In this document: in pieces, positions 42,216-53,157 of the stretch
How positions within the stretch are numbered: position 1 is the first letter of the stretch
How the letters are laid out: each line of letters begins with the position of its first letter
NCBI RefSeq assembly: GCF_000499845.2
Contig: NC_023756.2
Span: 35,894,970 to 35,958,969, forward strand
Direction: 5' to 3'
DNA: 64,000 bases
From: Phaseolus vulgaris
Taxonomy: Eukaryota > Streptophyta > Magnoliopsida > Fabales > Fabaceae
Translations under genes and position numbers: made by a program
The notes under the pieces: model-generated
What the model was told of the DNA's origin: nothing
What the model saw: the letters and a program-made list of their open reading frames with translations, nothing else
Databases searched by the model: none

Positions 42216-43323
42216 TGTTAGAATGTATGGCTTTAAACTAGAGGGGGGTGAATGGTTTAAAGAGGGATTTCGGAAAATTTTAAGCCTTGAATGAAATTAC
42301 TTCGAGAATATCTTGATTAAAAAATCAGTTTTTCAAAACACAAAGTAAAAGCACAACACCAGAAAAACAATCGGTTGTTTATACCAGTTTACAAATATAA
42401 AAACTGAATTTATAGAGTTAAGGGATAGAGAAAATGCACACAGAGATTTATACTGGTTCACTCTAAACCGAGAGCTACATCCAGTCTTCTCAGAAACCAC
42501 TGAGGAATACCACTAAGCAATCAAACCTAGATCACTTACAACACAACCAAGAAAGTGACCTTGATCCCCTCAAGACACACACTTCTCTTGGTCAACACAC
42601 CAACACTAAGAATGCTGATCTTGATCCCCTCAAGAACACACAATACTTCTCAGCAAACACACAAGGTTTCTTTCAACAGATACAAGGATTACACTTGTTA
42701 CAGAACAAATTTGAAATCAATACAAGAGAAAATCCTAGCTCACACTCTTTGATCAATCTCAATCTCTAAGCAATCTCAACTTTTTAAAAACTCAAAATCT
42801 GTAAGTGAAAAAGTCAAATCAGTTTTTCTGAATATAACAAAGATGTTGTTTGTTATCAAATCATAACAAACTTTTCATTGCATTTAAAGATTGGGCAAAG
42901 GATTAAAAACTGGAGCGTAAACAGTTAGAAAATCATTTAATGCTCAGTCAAAGCACAAACCATTTTTCTGTTATGGTACCAAAACAAACAATCGGTTGTT
43001 TCGTTGAATCAATCGGTTGTTTTGGTTTTGACAGCTCAACCATTTGAAAAACAGTTGTCAACTTTTTCTAAAAACACCTAAGTATAAAACAATCGGTTGT
43101 TTCGACAAAACAACAGGTTGTTTTTCACTTAGCTTGAAAAACACTTTTCTTTTTAAAAGGATTGAGAATGCCTATGCTTTGGATTCAATCAAGATTGGAT
43201 TACATATAAAATCTACCCTAGATCCTATCTAAGACAACTCAGCAACAGCAAGCACAGCCTAGCCTTCAACATCCTTCAAAGGGGTTTGGATTCTTCAAAA
43301 CTTGAACACCACTTGGTTCAACA
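42216..43323 (-). repeat. Copia F 3' LTR
   Basis: Plus-strand view TGTTAGAATGTATGG ... CTTGGTTCAACA. Contains four AATCGGTTGTTT motifs and one variant. Next to it on the right is the polypurine tract (plus strand ATCTCCCCCTATTTGATG). Confidence 0.94.
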
Positions 43324-43690
43324 ATCTCCCCCTATTTGATGAAGACAAATCCCTGGTACTTGTGTTTGATCTGATTGAATTTGAAGCAGTACCTGCAAAA
43401 CTAGCATATATACAGTCCAAAGCTTCTTACAGCAGCAGGTTAGATTTTCACATATTGAAGGCATAAATCCTGATAAACAATCCTGATAAACAATCAGTTG
43501 TTTACTCGAAACAATCGGTTGTTTACTCGAAACAATCGGTTGTTTCTATCAGTAGTAGCAGAAAACAATTTTATATCAGAGATTTTAACATATTTAAACA
43601 GTTTCAGATAAGGATACACAAGACCAATTAATTATCCCCCTATTTGCCTTCACAAATAGACTTTAACATGTATCAAAACAGATTTAGGAG
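43324..43690 (-). other. Copia F spacer between RNase H and LTR
   Basis: Noncoding. Has the polypurine tract at the LTR edge and another cluster of AATCGGTTGTTT motifs at 43488-43547 (two exact, one variant). Confidence 0.75.
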
Positions 43691-44590
43691 AGATTATTAA
43701 GATCAATAATACCTAACTCATTTCTTAGAAAGAAGAACCTCTCTTTTGGTAGTGGTTTAGTGAAGATGTCAGCTAACTGCAGTTTGGTCTCCACAAACTT
43801 CACTTCACAGTTTCCATTGCTTACATGATCCCTGATGAAATGATGCCTTATCTCAATATGTTTGGTCCTTTTTTTTTATCAACAATGAATAAATAGAATT
43901 AAAGGGGATACTTCAGGGGTATCCCAACCCATATACAGAAACCACAAAAGGACTTCCTATCTCTCCTTTATGGTTGGAGCAAAACAACCTTAAAGTGAGA
44001 AGAACATGCCCAAAAGTATACCCAAGCAAGATCGCCTGCCGCCAATGCTCTTTATCGAACGAACACAAACCCGGCGATGTGTTTACCTCGATGATTTTCA
44101 GTTGAGTGCTGAATCTGATTTTTGGTAAGATTGATGGCACTTGTGTTATCACACATCAAAGGGACTTTGGTGATTTGTAATCCAAAGTCTGCAAGTTGTT
44201 GTTTGAGCCACAGAATCTGTGCACAACAGCTTCCAACAGCTATATACTCAGCCTCAGCAGTAGAGAGAGCAACACATGCTTGCTTCTTGCTATGCCATGA
44301 GATTAGGCTTGAGCCAAGAAGGTGGCAAGTGCCACTTGTGCTCTTTCTATCTAGCTTGCAACCTGCAAATTCAGAATCTGAATAACCAATTAAATGAATT
44401 GGAGAGTGAGAAGGATACCATAACCCAACAGATGATGTTCCTTTGAGATATTTCAAAATTTTTTTGCAGCTTTGAAGTGTGACTCTTTAGGATTTGCTTG
44501 ATATCTTGCACAAAGACACACCGCAAACATGATGTCCGGCCTACTAGCTATTAAATATAACAAAGAGCCAATCAATCCTCTGTATTTGGT
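43691..44590 (-). pseudogene. Copia F RNase H
   Basis: Copia RNase H with GYSDSEFAG, HSKKQACVALSTAEAEYIAVGS and LMCDNTSAINLTKNQIQHS, continuing after the LINE insertion with KHIEIRHHF..ADIFTKPLPKERF (about 43870 down to 43700). Asp, Glu and Asp catalytic residues are visible. It is broken by a frameshift after the RT (near 44460-44590) and by an inserted LINE 3' end at 43868-44097. Confidence 0.85.
43868..44097 (-). mobile_element. 5'-truncated LINE 3' end in copia F RNase H
   Basis: About 230 bases in minus orientation ending GGTTGGGATACCCCTGAAGTATCCCC and an A run (plus strand T run at 43870-43878), the typical plant LINE trailer. It separates the CAGCACTCAA and GGACCAAACAT parts of the RNase H sequence. 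Confidence 0.8.
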
Positions 44591-46453
44591 TTAATCTACA
44601 CTCTTTCCAGCAGCATCAGCATCCATGTAGCAGCTTGATGGCATTGGAGTGCTTGCTTCTTTGCAACTCTCCATTTCAAATTTCTTGAGAATCTCCTTGC
44701 AATACTTTGATTGACATAGAAAGATCCCATCCTTTGTTTGCTTAACCTGCAATCTAAGAAAGAAACACAGTTCTCCCATCATAGACATTTCAAACTCACC
44801 TTTCATTGCAGCCACAAATTCTTCACACAAACTATCTTGTGTAGCACCAAAGATGATGTCATCAACATAGATTTGCACAAGAATTATTTCTGAATTTGAC
44901 TTTTTGATGAAGAGAGTCTTGTCTACCATTCCCCTTTCATAACCATGAGATAGCAGAAAGTTGCTAAGCCTCTCATACCACTGCCTTGGAGCTTGCTTCA
45001 GTCCATACAAAGCTCTCTTCAACTTGAAAACATGGTTGGGATGTTTATGATCTTCAAAGCCCGGTGGTTGATCTACATACACTTCCTCATTGATGTAGCC
45101 ATTCAAGAAGGCATTCTTGACATCCATTTGGAAGAGTTTTAAACCACTCATAGAAGCAAAAGCCAGCAGCAGCCTCAAAGCCTCCAACCTTGCAACAAGG
45201 GCAAAGGTTTCAGCATAATCTATGCCCTCCTCTTGATTGTAGCCTTTAGCAACTAGCCTTGCTTTGTTCCTTGTGATCACACCATCTTCATCCAACTTGT
45301 TCCTGAACACCCACTTCGAACCTATAATGTTCATCTCATCTGTTCTAGGGACAAGAAACCATACCTCATTCTTTGCAAACTGATTCAACTCTTCATGCAT
45401 AGCTTCAACCCACTTCTCATCCCTGAGAGCTTCACCAATTGACTTTGGTTCAATTTTTGAGACGAAAGCTGAGTGCCTGCAGAAGTTTGAGATGGAGCTA
45501 CGTGTGGAGACACCTTTCTTTATCTGCCCTATGATGTTTTCCACTGACAGATCTCTAGGAATCCTCCACTCTTTGTGCAACTCACTCTGTTGCAGAATTT
45601 CAATCGGTTGTTTTTGCGAATCAACCGGTTGCTTTTCTACACAAATTTTCAGCTTCTCCAAACTGATGCTCTGTTCATCCTCTTCAGCGCTGGTCTTCGG
45701 GATTTGAATGTTTCTGCGATCTACCTCATCAAAGACAACGTGAACTGATTCTTCTACAGTCATCAACCTTTTGTTGTAGATTCTATATGCATGACTTGTG
45801 AGAGAATACCATATGAAGATGCCAAGATCCGCTTTCTCATCAAACTTCCCCAAGTTTTCCTTTCCATTGTTGAGAACAAAACAGCTACAACCAAAAACTC
45901 TGAGATGGTTGATGTTAGGCTTCCTTCCATTGAAGAGTTCATATGGAGTCTTCTTCAGAATATTCCTAATAAGCACTCTATTCATCACATAACAAGAAGT
46001 GCTCACTGCATCAGCCCAAAAGTACTTAGGAAGAGATGATTCACTAAGCATTGTTCTTGCTTGCTCTTCAAGAGACCTGTTATTCCTCTCTACCACACCA
46101 TTCTGTTGTGAAGTTCTTGTAGCAGAGAAATTATGCAGAATCCCCATCTTTTCATAGAACTTGCTGAACTTCTCATTTTGGAATTCTGCTCCATGATCAC
46201 TTCTAATAGAGCCTATGTTGTTGTTCTTTGTATTTTGCAACCTTCTTGCTAGCTTCTTGAATGCAGAAAAGGCATCACTCTTTGATTCCAAGAAAAGAGT
46301 CCAAGTGAACCTAGAAAAGTCATCAACAATAACAAGAGCACAGTAATTTCCACCAAGGCTCATAGTTCTCGATGGCCCAAAAAGATCCATGTGAAGAAGC
46401 TCAAGGGGTTCTAAAGAAGAAACAACATTTTTTATTTTAAAAGAACTTTTCAC
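44591..46453 (-). CDS. Copia F integrase core and reverse transcriptase
   Basis: 620-codon open frame. Integrase triad: Asp23 (LLHMDLFGP), Asp86 (SDHGAEF) and Glu122 (NGVVERNN), with a 35-residue spacing between the last two. The copia GKK-like linker (HLRVFGCSCFVL) follows. Then RT from NEVWFLVPRTDEMN with SKWVFRNKLDEDG, ARLEALRLLLAFAS, QMDVKNAFLNGYINEEVYV, LKRALYGLKQAPRQWYE and YVDD at residues 529-532. It ends early at KSVD-stop, and RNase H continues in other frames. Confidence 0.9.
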   Translation of the reverse strand: MKSSFKIKNVVSSLEPLELLHMDLFGPSRTMSLGGNYCALVIVDDFSRFTWTLFLESKSDAFSAFKKLARRLQNTKNNNIGSIRSDHGAEFQNEKFSKFYEKMGILHNFSATRTSQQNGVVERNNRSLEEQARTMLSESSLPKYFWADAVSTSCYVMNRVLIRNILKKTPYELFNGRKPNINHLRVFGCSCFVLNNGKENLGKFDEKADLGIFIWYSLTSHAYRIYNKRLMTVEESVHVVFDEVDRRNIQIPKTSAEEDEQSISLEKLKICVEKQPVDSQKQPIEILQQSELHKEWRIPRDLSVENIIGQIKKGVSTRSSISNFCRHSAFVSKIEPKSIGEALRDEKWVEAMHEELNQFAKNEVWFLVPRTDEMNIIGSKWVFRNKLDEDGVITRNKARLVAKGYNQEEGIDYAETFALVARLEALRLLLAFASMSGLKLFQMDVKNAFLNGYINEEVYVDQPPGFEDHKHPNHVFKLKRALYGLKQAPRQWYERLSNFLLSHGYERGMVDKTLFIKKSNSEIILVQIYVDDIIFGATQDSLCEEFVAAMKGEFEMSMMGELCFFLRLQVKQTKDGIFLCQSKYCKEILKKFEMESCKEASTPMPSSCYMDADAAGKSVD

Positions 46454-46492
46454 TTGTTTCCCTTTTTGGAAAGCTTCACAAATATGGTCCCT

Positions 46493-46993
46493 CTAAAACT
46501 TGAGCTTTGGTAGCCCAATCACAAGATCCCTTGAAATTAACTTGTTCAAGTGATTCATGTGAATATGAGCAATTCTTCTATGCCAAAGCCAAGATTCATC
46601 TTGCTTGGATAGAAGACAACCAATTGAACATGGTGAAGAGATATCTAGAAGATACACATTATTGACTCTCTTACCTACCAACATTACCTCTTTGGTGTTG
46701 GGTAGACAAATTTCACATGTGTTTGACTTGAACATCACTTGATATCCCTTGTCACATAGTTGGCTAATGCTCAATAGATTGTGCTTTAGACCTTCTAGAT
46801 AGAGCACATCATGGATGACCAAGATGTCTTTGTCTCCTATGGATCCTCTCCCAAGAATCCTTCCCTTGTTGTTGTCCCCATAGGTGACATGCCCTTCTTG
46901 CTTAAAGGAGATGCTCAGGAACTTTGATTTGTCCCTAGTCATGTGCTTGGAGCATCCACTATCCAAGTACCATTGTTGCTTGCTCTCCTCCAA
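46493..46993 (-). CDS. Copia F protease end and GAG-pre-integrase zinc domain
   Basis: QQWYLDSGCSKHMT is the copia protease active site (D-S-G). EGHVTYGDNNKGRILG and VLYLEGLKHNLLSISQLCDKGY follow, then WLWHRRIAHIHMNHLNKL of the pre-integrase domain. A stop at 46493-46495 separates it from integrase, and the frame upstream also breaks around 46994-47114. Confidence 0.85.
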   Translation of the reverse strand: MEESKQQWYLDSGCSKHMTRDKSKFLSISFKQEGHVTYGDNNKGRILGRGSIGDKDILVIHDVLYLEGLKHNLLSISQLCDKGYQVMFKSNTCEICLPNTKEVMLVGKRVNNVYLLDISSPCSIGCLLSKQDESWLWHRRIAHIHMNHLNKLISRDLVIGLPKLKF

Positions 46994-47114
46994 GATTTCC
47001 TACAAAGAAGATTTTCAAGTACAAAGATTTGGTCCCCTTATGAATGTGGGTCCATTTGGTTTACATTCATCATTTGAACCTTTACTACACTTGGGAATCC
47101 ACTTCATAAAGCCC

Positions 47115-48116
47115 CTAGGAACAACATATTTTTCTGATTTTACAGAACCTCACAAAATGGCCTCTTTTCATGCAATAGAAGCATGTAACAATCGGTTGTT
47201 TCGATGGTCCAATTGGTTGTTTTTCTGGAATTTTCAAAAATGATTTTGAAAATCTATCTTGTTTGTTTTGTGGGTTAAAACCCAATCCAGCTTTTCCAAA
47301 AACACAATTTTGAGATGCCAAGACATTCTCAAAGTTGGGTTGACCTTTAGAAATCTTATCCATAGTTTTAACAAGATAGTGGACCTTCTTTTCAAGATTT
47401 TCGCAATTTTCACAAACAAGAGTATCACACTTGTAAGAGGAGTTTTTGTAAACAATTTCAAGGTTTTCAAAATCTGTTTTTGAATTTTCTAATTCCTCTT
47501 CTAGTGATTTTACTCTGTTTTCAAGCCAACTATTCATTCCCTTTAACTGATTGCTCAAGAGGGCCAATCGGTTGGCTTCTTCATGCGTTTCTTGAAAGGC
47601 TTGAAGCAATTCACTATAATTTTCAGAGTTTGAGGAGTTAGATGAACTTACACTACTTGAGTTATCCTCCTTTCTGGCCATGAAGCAGAGGTTGAGGCTT
47701 TTCTTGTTTTTCCTTCTTTTCCTTCTTGCTTGACTCTTTGACCTTGCCTCATTTGGTTCATTGTTTCCATGAGCAGCCTTGAGTGTGTCCCACATCTCTT
47801 TAGCAGTCTTGAATTTTGATACCCTGAAAAATTCATTAGTATCTAGTGCAGAAGCTATTATGTTTTGAGCAGTACAATCAAGCTTGGCCATTTTACATTC
47901 ATCATTGGTCCATTGAGACCAAGGTTTTGCAATTAAAGAACCATTCTTTTTAAACTTTGGAATGAAAGGACCATTCTCAATTGAATCCCAAATTCCTTGA
48001 TCAATAGATTCCACAAAGATTTTCATTTTGGCTTCCCAATACTTGTAATTCAATCCACATAATAAAGGTGGTTTGTAGATTGAAACACCTTCCTCAAAAG
48101 ATTGTTTTCCAGCCAT
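47115..48116 (-). CDS. Copia F gag
   Basis: Particle protein. The start is ATG 48116 (MAGKQSFEEGVSIYKPPLLCG), then the UBN2/gag domain (NYKYWEAKMKIFVESID, KPWSQWTND, KEMWDTLKAAHG). Part of the domain usually following is short. A coiled coil comes next (LLQAFQETHEEANRLALLSNQ, SLEEELENSKTDFENLE), then a CX2CX4HX4C zinc knuckle (CFYCMKRGHFVRFC). The nearby KQPIGPSKQPIV peptide is encoded by copies of the CAATCGGTTGTTT motif. Confidence 0.9.
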   Translation of the reverse strand: MAGKQSFEEGVSIYKPPLLCGLNYKYWEAKMKIFVESIDQGIWDSIENGPFIPKFKKNGSLIAKPWSQWTNDECKMAKLDCTAQNIIASALDTNEFFRVSKFKTAKEMWDTLKAAHGNNEPNEARSKSQARRKRRKNKKSLNLCFMARKEDNSSSVSSSNSSNSENYSELLQAFQETHEEANRLALLSNQLKGMNSWLENRVKSLEEELENSKTDFENLEIVYKNSSYKCDTLVCENCENLEKKVHYLVKTMDKISKGQPNFENVLASQNCVFGKAGLGFNPQNKQDRFSKSFLKIPEKQPIGPSKQPIVTCFYCMKRGHFVRFCKIRKICCS

Positions 48117-48162
48117 AGAAAAAGGATTTTTGGATCAACTTGAATAACTTTCAAGAACCAAA

Positions 48163-48175
48163 CTCTTGATGCCAA
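48163..48175 (-). other. Copia F primer binding site
   Basis: Minus strand TTGGCATCAAGAG beside the 5' LTR, an initiator-Met-type site with one difference from TTGGTATCAAGAG. Confidence 0.75.
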
Positions 48176-48176
48176 T

Positions 48177-49289
48177 TGTAAGAATGTATGGCTTTAAACT
48201 AGAGGGGGGTGAATGGTTTAAAGAGGGATTTCAAAAACTTTTAAGCCTTGAATGAAATTACTTCGAGAATATCTTGATTAAGAAATGAGTTTTTCAGAAC
48301 ACAAAGCTAAAAGCACAACACCAGAAAAACAATCGGTATCGGTTGTTTATACCAATTTACAAATATAAAAGCTGAATTTAAAGAGCTAAGGGATAGAGAA
48401 AATGCACACAGAGATTTATACTGGTTCACTCTAAACCCAGAGCTACATCCAGTCTTCTCAGAAACCACTGAGGAATACCACTAAGCAATCAAACCTAGAT
48501 CACTTACAACACAACCAAGAAAGTGACCTTGATCCCCTCAAGACACACACTTCTCTTGGTCAACACACCAACACTAAGAATGCTGATCTTGATCCCTCAA
48601 GAACACACAACACTTCCCAGCAAACACACAAGGTTTCTTTCAACACATACAAGGATTACACTTGTTACAGAACACATCTGAAATCAATACAAGAGAAAAT
48701 CCTAACTCACACTCTTTGATCAATCTCAATCTCTAAGCAATCTCAACTTTTTAAAAACTCAAAATCTGTAAGTGAAAACGTCAAATATGTTTTTCTGAAT
48801 ATATCAAAGATGTTGTTTGTTATCAAATCTTAACAAACTTTTCATTGCATTTAAAGATTGGGCAAAGGATTAAAAACTGGAGCGTAAATAGTTAGAAAAT
48901 CATTTAATGCTCAGTCAAAGCACAAACCATTTTTCTGTTATGGAACCAAAACAAACAATCGGTTGTTTCGTTGAATCAATCGGTTGTTTTGGTTTTGACA
49001 GCTCAACCATTTGAAAAACAATTTTCAACCTTTTCTAAAAACACCTAAGTATAAAACAATCGGTTGTTTCGACAAAACAACAGTTTGTTTTTCACTTAGC
49101 TTGAAAAGCACTTTTCTTTTAAAAAGGATTGAGAATGCCTATGCTTTGGATTCAATCAAAAGTGGATTACATATAAAATCTACCCAGATCCTGTCTAAGA
49201 TATCTCAGCAACAACAAGCACAACCTAGCCTTCAAAATCCTTCAAAGGGGTTTGGATTCTTCAAAGCTTGAACACCACTTGGTTCAACA
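48177..49289 (-). repeat. Copia F 5' LTR
   Basis: Near-identical partner of 42216-43323. Differs by scattered bases and a 6-bp duplication in one AATCGGT motif near 48332. Confidence 0.94.
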
Positions 49290-49294
49290 GAATG

Positions 49295-50256
49295 AAGTTC
49301 TTTATTCAATCCTTAGATAAGAACATTTGGAATGTTATTTCAAATAATACCTATGTGCATATGCCTGAAATTAATGAATCCTCTAAAGAACATATTCATT
49401 GTATGGCATAACATATTATTGTGTCTGCTCTAGACTCTGATGTTTTGCTCAAGATTTCAAAATGCACTTCAGCTAAGGGAATGTGGGACACACTTGAGGA
49501 ATTGCACAAAAATCCAAGGAGTGACTTGGTGGATAATGAAGAGTCATCTGCTGGCTCAATCTTTTCTAAAAACAAAGTGGAAGTCTGCTTAATGACCAAG
49601 GGAGAATAAAAATAAAGTCAAGTAAGTACCACCTCTTCTAATAAGTGTGAAAGTTATTTTCAATTGCTTGATGCTTTCAAAGAAATTCATGAAGAAGCTA
49701 AAAGATTAACTTTTTCAAATAACCGATTGAAATGTGAAACAATAAGTTGAAAATGAAAATCACAGTTTTGGAAAAAGACTTGAATCAATCAAAAATTGAT
49801 TTAGAAAATTCTGAATTGATGCTTGAAAAATCCTCTTGCAAATGTGATTCAAATTTTTGCAAAAACTGAGAGTCTCTTTAAGAGAGGGTCTTATATCTTG
49901 TGAAAACAATTGATATAACTTCAAAAGGAAAATCAAATTTTGAAAATGTGTTGGCATCCCAAACATGTGTATTTGGAAAATTTGGCTTGGGTTTTAATCC
50001 CCAAAGCAAACAAACTGGGAGCACAAAACCTTTTTTCAACTTTCACTAAAAAACAATCGGTTAAAAAATCGAAACAAACGGTTATTTGTTGTTTCTATTG
50101 CATGAAAAAGGGACACTCTGTTAGGTTCTGCAGAATCAAAAAGTTTTCTGTCCCTAATGGTATTCTGAAATGGGTTCCTAAGGAGCCTAATGATTCTTGG
50201 AAATACATTAACACCTATGGATCCAAATTCACAAGGGGACCAGATCTAGCAACTTG
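49295..50256 (+). pseudogene. Copia E gag, remainder
   Basis: Continues FFIQSLDKNIWNVISNN, ISKCTSAKGMWDTLEELHK, FKEIHEEAKRL, FENVLASQTCVFGK-like residues and a zinc knuckle (CFYCMKKGHSVRFC, near 50090). Interrupted by several stops (for example near 49411, 49607 and 49748) and frameshifts. Confidence 0.82.
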
Positions 50257-50280
50257 ATTTTGTTTCTTTTGTAGGGTTGT

Positions 50281-50904
50281 TTGGAGAGAAAACAACACCT
50301 ATGGTATCTAGATAGTGGCTGTTCAAAACATATGACAGGTGATGCATCCAGGTTCATCAGCATTTCTCTCAAACCAGATGGCCATGTAACCTACGGTGAC
50401 AATAACAAGGGAACAATTCTTGGCAAAGGTACAATAGGTAACGAAAGTAGTTTGCTTATTCATGATGTGCTGTATGTTGAAGGTTTGAAGCACAACTTGC
50501 TCAACATTAGTCAGCTTTGTGATAGAGGTTATCAAGTGACCTTTTGGACCAATTCATGTGAGATTCGCTTACCTAATTCAAAGGATGTTCTATTCATTGG
50601 TAAGAGATCTAACAATATTTATCTGCTTGGTATATCTTGTCATTCTTCATTAGGTTGTCTTCTATCAAAGCATGAGGAATCATGGATTTGGAACAGAAGG
50701 TTTGCAAATATTCATATGAATCATTTAAATAAGCTTGTATCAAATGAACTTGTCTATGGCTTACCGAAACTCAAATTTGAAAAAGAACATGTGTGTGAAG
50801 CATGTCAAAGGGGAAAACAAACTAGAAAATCTTTTTCTTTGAAAAACTGTTTCAACTTCAAAACCCCTTGGACTTTTGCACATGGATCTTTTCGGTCCTT
50901 CTAG
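50281..50904 (+). pseudogene. Copia E protease end and GAG-pre-integrase domain
   Basis: LWYLDSGCSKHMTGD carries the protease D-S-G. The zinc domain follows: WIWNRRFANIHMNHLNKL ... HVCEACQRGKQ. The His positions of WHRRLAH in copies F and H are Asn here (WNRRFAN), so zinc binding should be lost. A frameshift at the integrase start truncates it (about 50860-50904). Confidence 0.83.
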
Positions 50905-51565
50905 GACTATGAGCTTGGAGGAAATCTATATGGTCTTGTTGTTGTAGATGACTTTTCCAAGTACACTTGGACACTTTTTCTACACATAAAGAAGGAAGCA
51001 TATTCAGAATTTAAGAAGCTTGCAAGGAAACTTCAGAATACATGCTGCAACAACATATGAGCAATAACAAGTGATCATGGAGGGGAGTTTAAAAAATGAA
51101 AAGATCATTAGCTTCTGCAACAAGTTAGGGATCTCTCATAACTTTTATGCACCAAGAACACCCCAACAGAATGGTGTGGTGGAGAGAAAGAACAGGTCTC
51201 TACAAGAGCTTGCAAGGACTATTCTAAATGACTATGCTCTACCAAAATGCTTATGGGCTGATGTTGTGAGCATTGCTTGCTACGTGATGAATTGTGTGCT
51301 GATTCGGCCTATTCTGAAGAAAACTCCTTATGAGCTGCTGAATGGGAGAAAGCCAAACGTGAGCCACCTAAAAGTATTTGGTGGTAAGTGTTATATTCTT
51401 AACAATGGCAAAGACAACTTAGGTAAGTTTGATGCTAAGTCCGATAAAGGTATCTTTCTTGGTTACTCTCTTAATAGCCATGCTTATAGAGTCTTCAATA
51501 AAAAGCTTATGACTGTTGAGGAGTCTATTCATGTTATTTTTTATCAGACTAACAATTGTGAATAA
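50905..51565 (+). pseudogene. Copia E integrase
   Basis: Catalytic Asp regions at 50880-51090 are scattered over frames by small indels and a TGA near 51058. From 51071 the frame is open: APRTPQQNGVVERKNRSLQEL carries the Glu of the triad, then CLWADVVSIACYVMN and HLKVFGGKCYILNNGKDNLG. It ends at 51565. Confidence 0.82.
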
Positions 51566-52216
51566 GCTGCAGCTAAGATTAATACATATGAGGATGATCA
51601 AAACATCTTTTTAAAGAATCTTGACAGCAACACAGAAATTCAAACGATTGAATCCTCGATTCAACCGATTGAAAATCTGCAGCAGGAGGATCTGCCAAAA
51701 GACTAGAAGGTTCCTAAGGATCTATCTATTGACAACATCATTGGTCAAATCCACAAAGGAGTTTCCACCAGAAGGCACATGGCAGAGTTATGCAATCATA
51801 CTGCATTCGTTTCAAAGATTGAACCTCAATCAGTGTGTGAAGCTCTCAAGGATGAATTCTGGACAGCAACAATGCAGGAAAAGCTTAATCAGTTTGTAAG
51901 GAATGAAGTTTGGACTCTTGTTCCAAAAACCAATCAAATGAATGTGATAGTGATGCAGGGGGAGTTCGAAATGTCAATGATGGGAGAACTCTCATTCTTT
52001 CTCGGTCTACAAGTTAAACAATCCAAAGAAGGGATCCTCATATGCCAATCAAAGTATTGCAAAGACATCCTTAAGAAGTTCGAGATGGAAGCATGTAAAG
52101 CAACAACAACTCCAATGTCAACAAACTGCTATTTAGAACCTGATGAAGCTGGACCAGAGGTTAATCAAACCATGTACATGGGTTTAATAGGTTCTCCTTT
52201 ATCTAACTGCAAGTAG
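51566..52216 (+). pseudogene. Copia E reverse transcriptase with core deleted
   Basis: The N-terminal end (CNHTAFVSKIEPQSVCEALKD, NEVWTLVPKTNQMNVI) passes at about 51950 directly into MQGEFEMSMMGELSFFLGLQVKQS. In F the two parts are separated by about 180 residues holding the fingers, palm and YVDD. The whole catalytic core is therefore missing. The frame stops at 52216. Confidence 0.88.
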
Positions 52217-52235
52217 ACCAGACATTACATTTGTT

Positions 52236-52841
52236 GTGTGTCTTTGTGCTAGATTTCATTCCTACCCTAAGGAATCACATCTCAAAGCTGCAAAAAGGAT
52301 CTTGAAATACGTAAAAGCCACAATATCCATGGGCTTATGGTATCCCTCTCTCTCTCCTATACATTTGGTAGGTTATTCTGATTCGGACTTTGCAGGTTAC
52401 AAATTAGATAGGAAGAGTACAAGTGGAACATGCCACTTGCTTGGATCAAGCCTCATTTCATGGCATAGTAAGAAGCAAGCCTGTGTAGCTTTATCCACTG
52501 CTGAAGCTGAATATATAGCCGCTGGTAGCTGTTGTGCACATATTCTATGGATCAAACAACAACTTGAAGATTTTGGATTAAAGATTAGCAAAGTTCCTCT
52601 TCTATGTGACAACGCAAGTGCCATTAACTTGACGAAGAATCATATCCAACACTCAAGGACAAAGCACATTGAAATAAGACACCACTTCATTCATGATCAT
52701 ATAACCAATGGAGATTGTGAAATCAAGTTCGTTTCCACAGAAAGACAACTTGATGATATCTTCACCAAACCTTTATCCAAGGATAGGTTCTATTCTCTAC
52801 GAAATGAATTGGGAATTCTTGATATGCATGCTTTATCTTAG
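52236..52841 (+). CDS. Copia E RNase H
   Basis: Open frame with LKAAKRILKYVKATISMGLWY, GYSDSDFAGYKLD (Asp), SLISWHSKKQACVALSTAEAEYIAAGS (Glu), PLLCDNASAINLTKN (Asp), RTKHIEIRHHFI and LDDIFTKPLSKDRFYSLRNELG, ending at 52841. All catalytic residues are present even though RT is deleted. It cannot be expressed as part of a working polyprotein. Confidence 0.88.
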   Translation: MCLCARFHSYPKESHLKAAKRILKYVKATISMGLWYPSLSPIHLVGYSDSDFAGYKLDRKSTSGTCHLLGSSLISWHSKKQACVALSTAEAEYIAAGSCCAHILWIKQQLEDFGLKISKVPLLCDNASAINLTKNHIQHSRTKHIEIRHHFIHDHITNGDCEIKFVSTERQLDDIFTKPLSKDRFYSLRNELGILDMHALS

Positions 52842-53157
52842 TTATGTCTTCTTTTAATTTGTCTATTTGATGAGACAAATAGGGGGAGAAGGGTTGTTGG
52901 GAGCTGTAATGTTCTTAATTATGTTAAACTTCTGTTTTGCTATTTTCTGGTTTACAGTTTTTCAACCGGTTATCTCTGTATTATAACCGACTGTTCTCAT
53001 GCAGGTTCTGCTAATTTTGAAATCTGATACATAGTGCATATCTGTTTGGGCTAGACTATTATGTGTTTGTTCAGTGTTTGCAAGATTCAACAGATTCTAA
53101 ACAAAGAACATTCCTAAAAGCATCCCAGAGATTTCTCTCCATCAAATAGGGGGAGAT
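52842..53157 (+). other. Copia E 3' spacer with polypurine tract
   Basis: Noncoding, with ACAAATAGGGGGAGAAGG near 52876-52893 and the terminal tract ATCAAATAGGGGGAGAT directly before the 3' LTR. The duplicated tract suggests a second potential plus-strand primer. Confidence 0.7.

Larger units (their letters stand above)
42216..49289 (-). mobile_element. Copia F (SIRE/Maximus-like)
   Basis: 7.07-kb minus-strand element in the gag of E, TSD GAATG (42211-42215 and 49290-49294). LTRs are 42216-43323 and 48177-49289. Primer site and polypurine tract are present. It is close to complete: gag and integrase-RT frames are long and open, with a few breaks elsewhere. LTRs look very similar, so F is one of the youngest insertions here. 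Confidence 0.95.
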
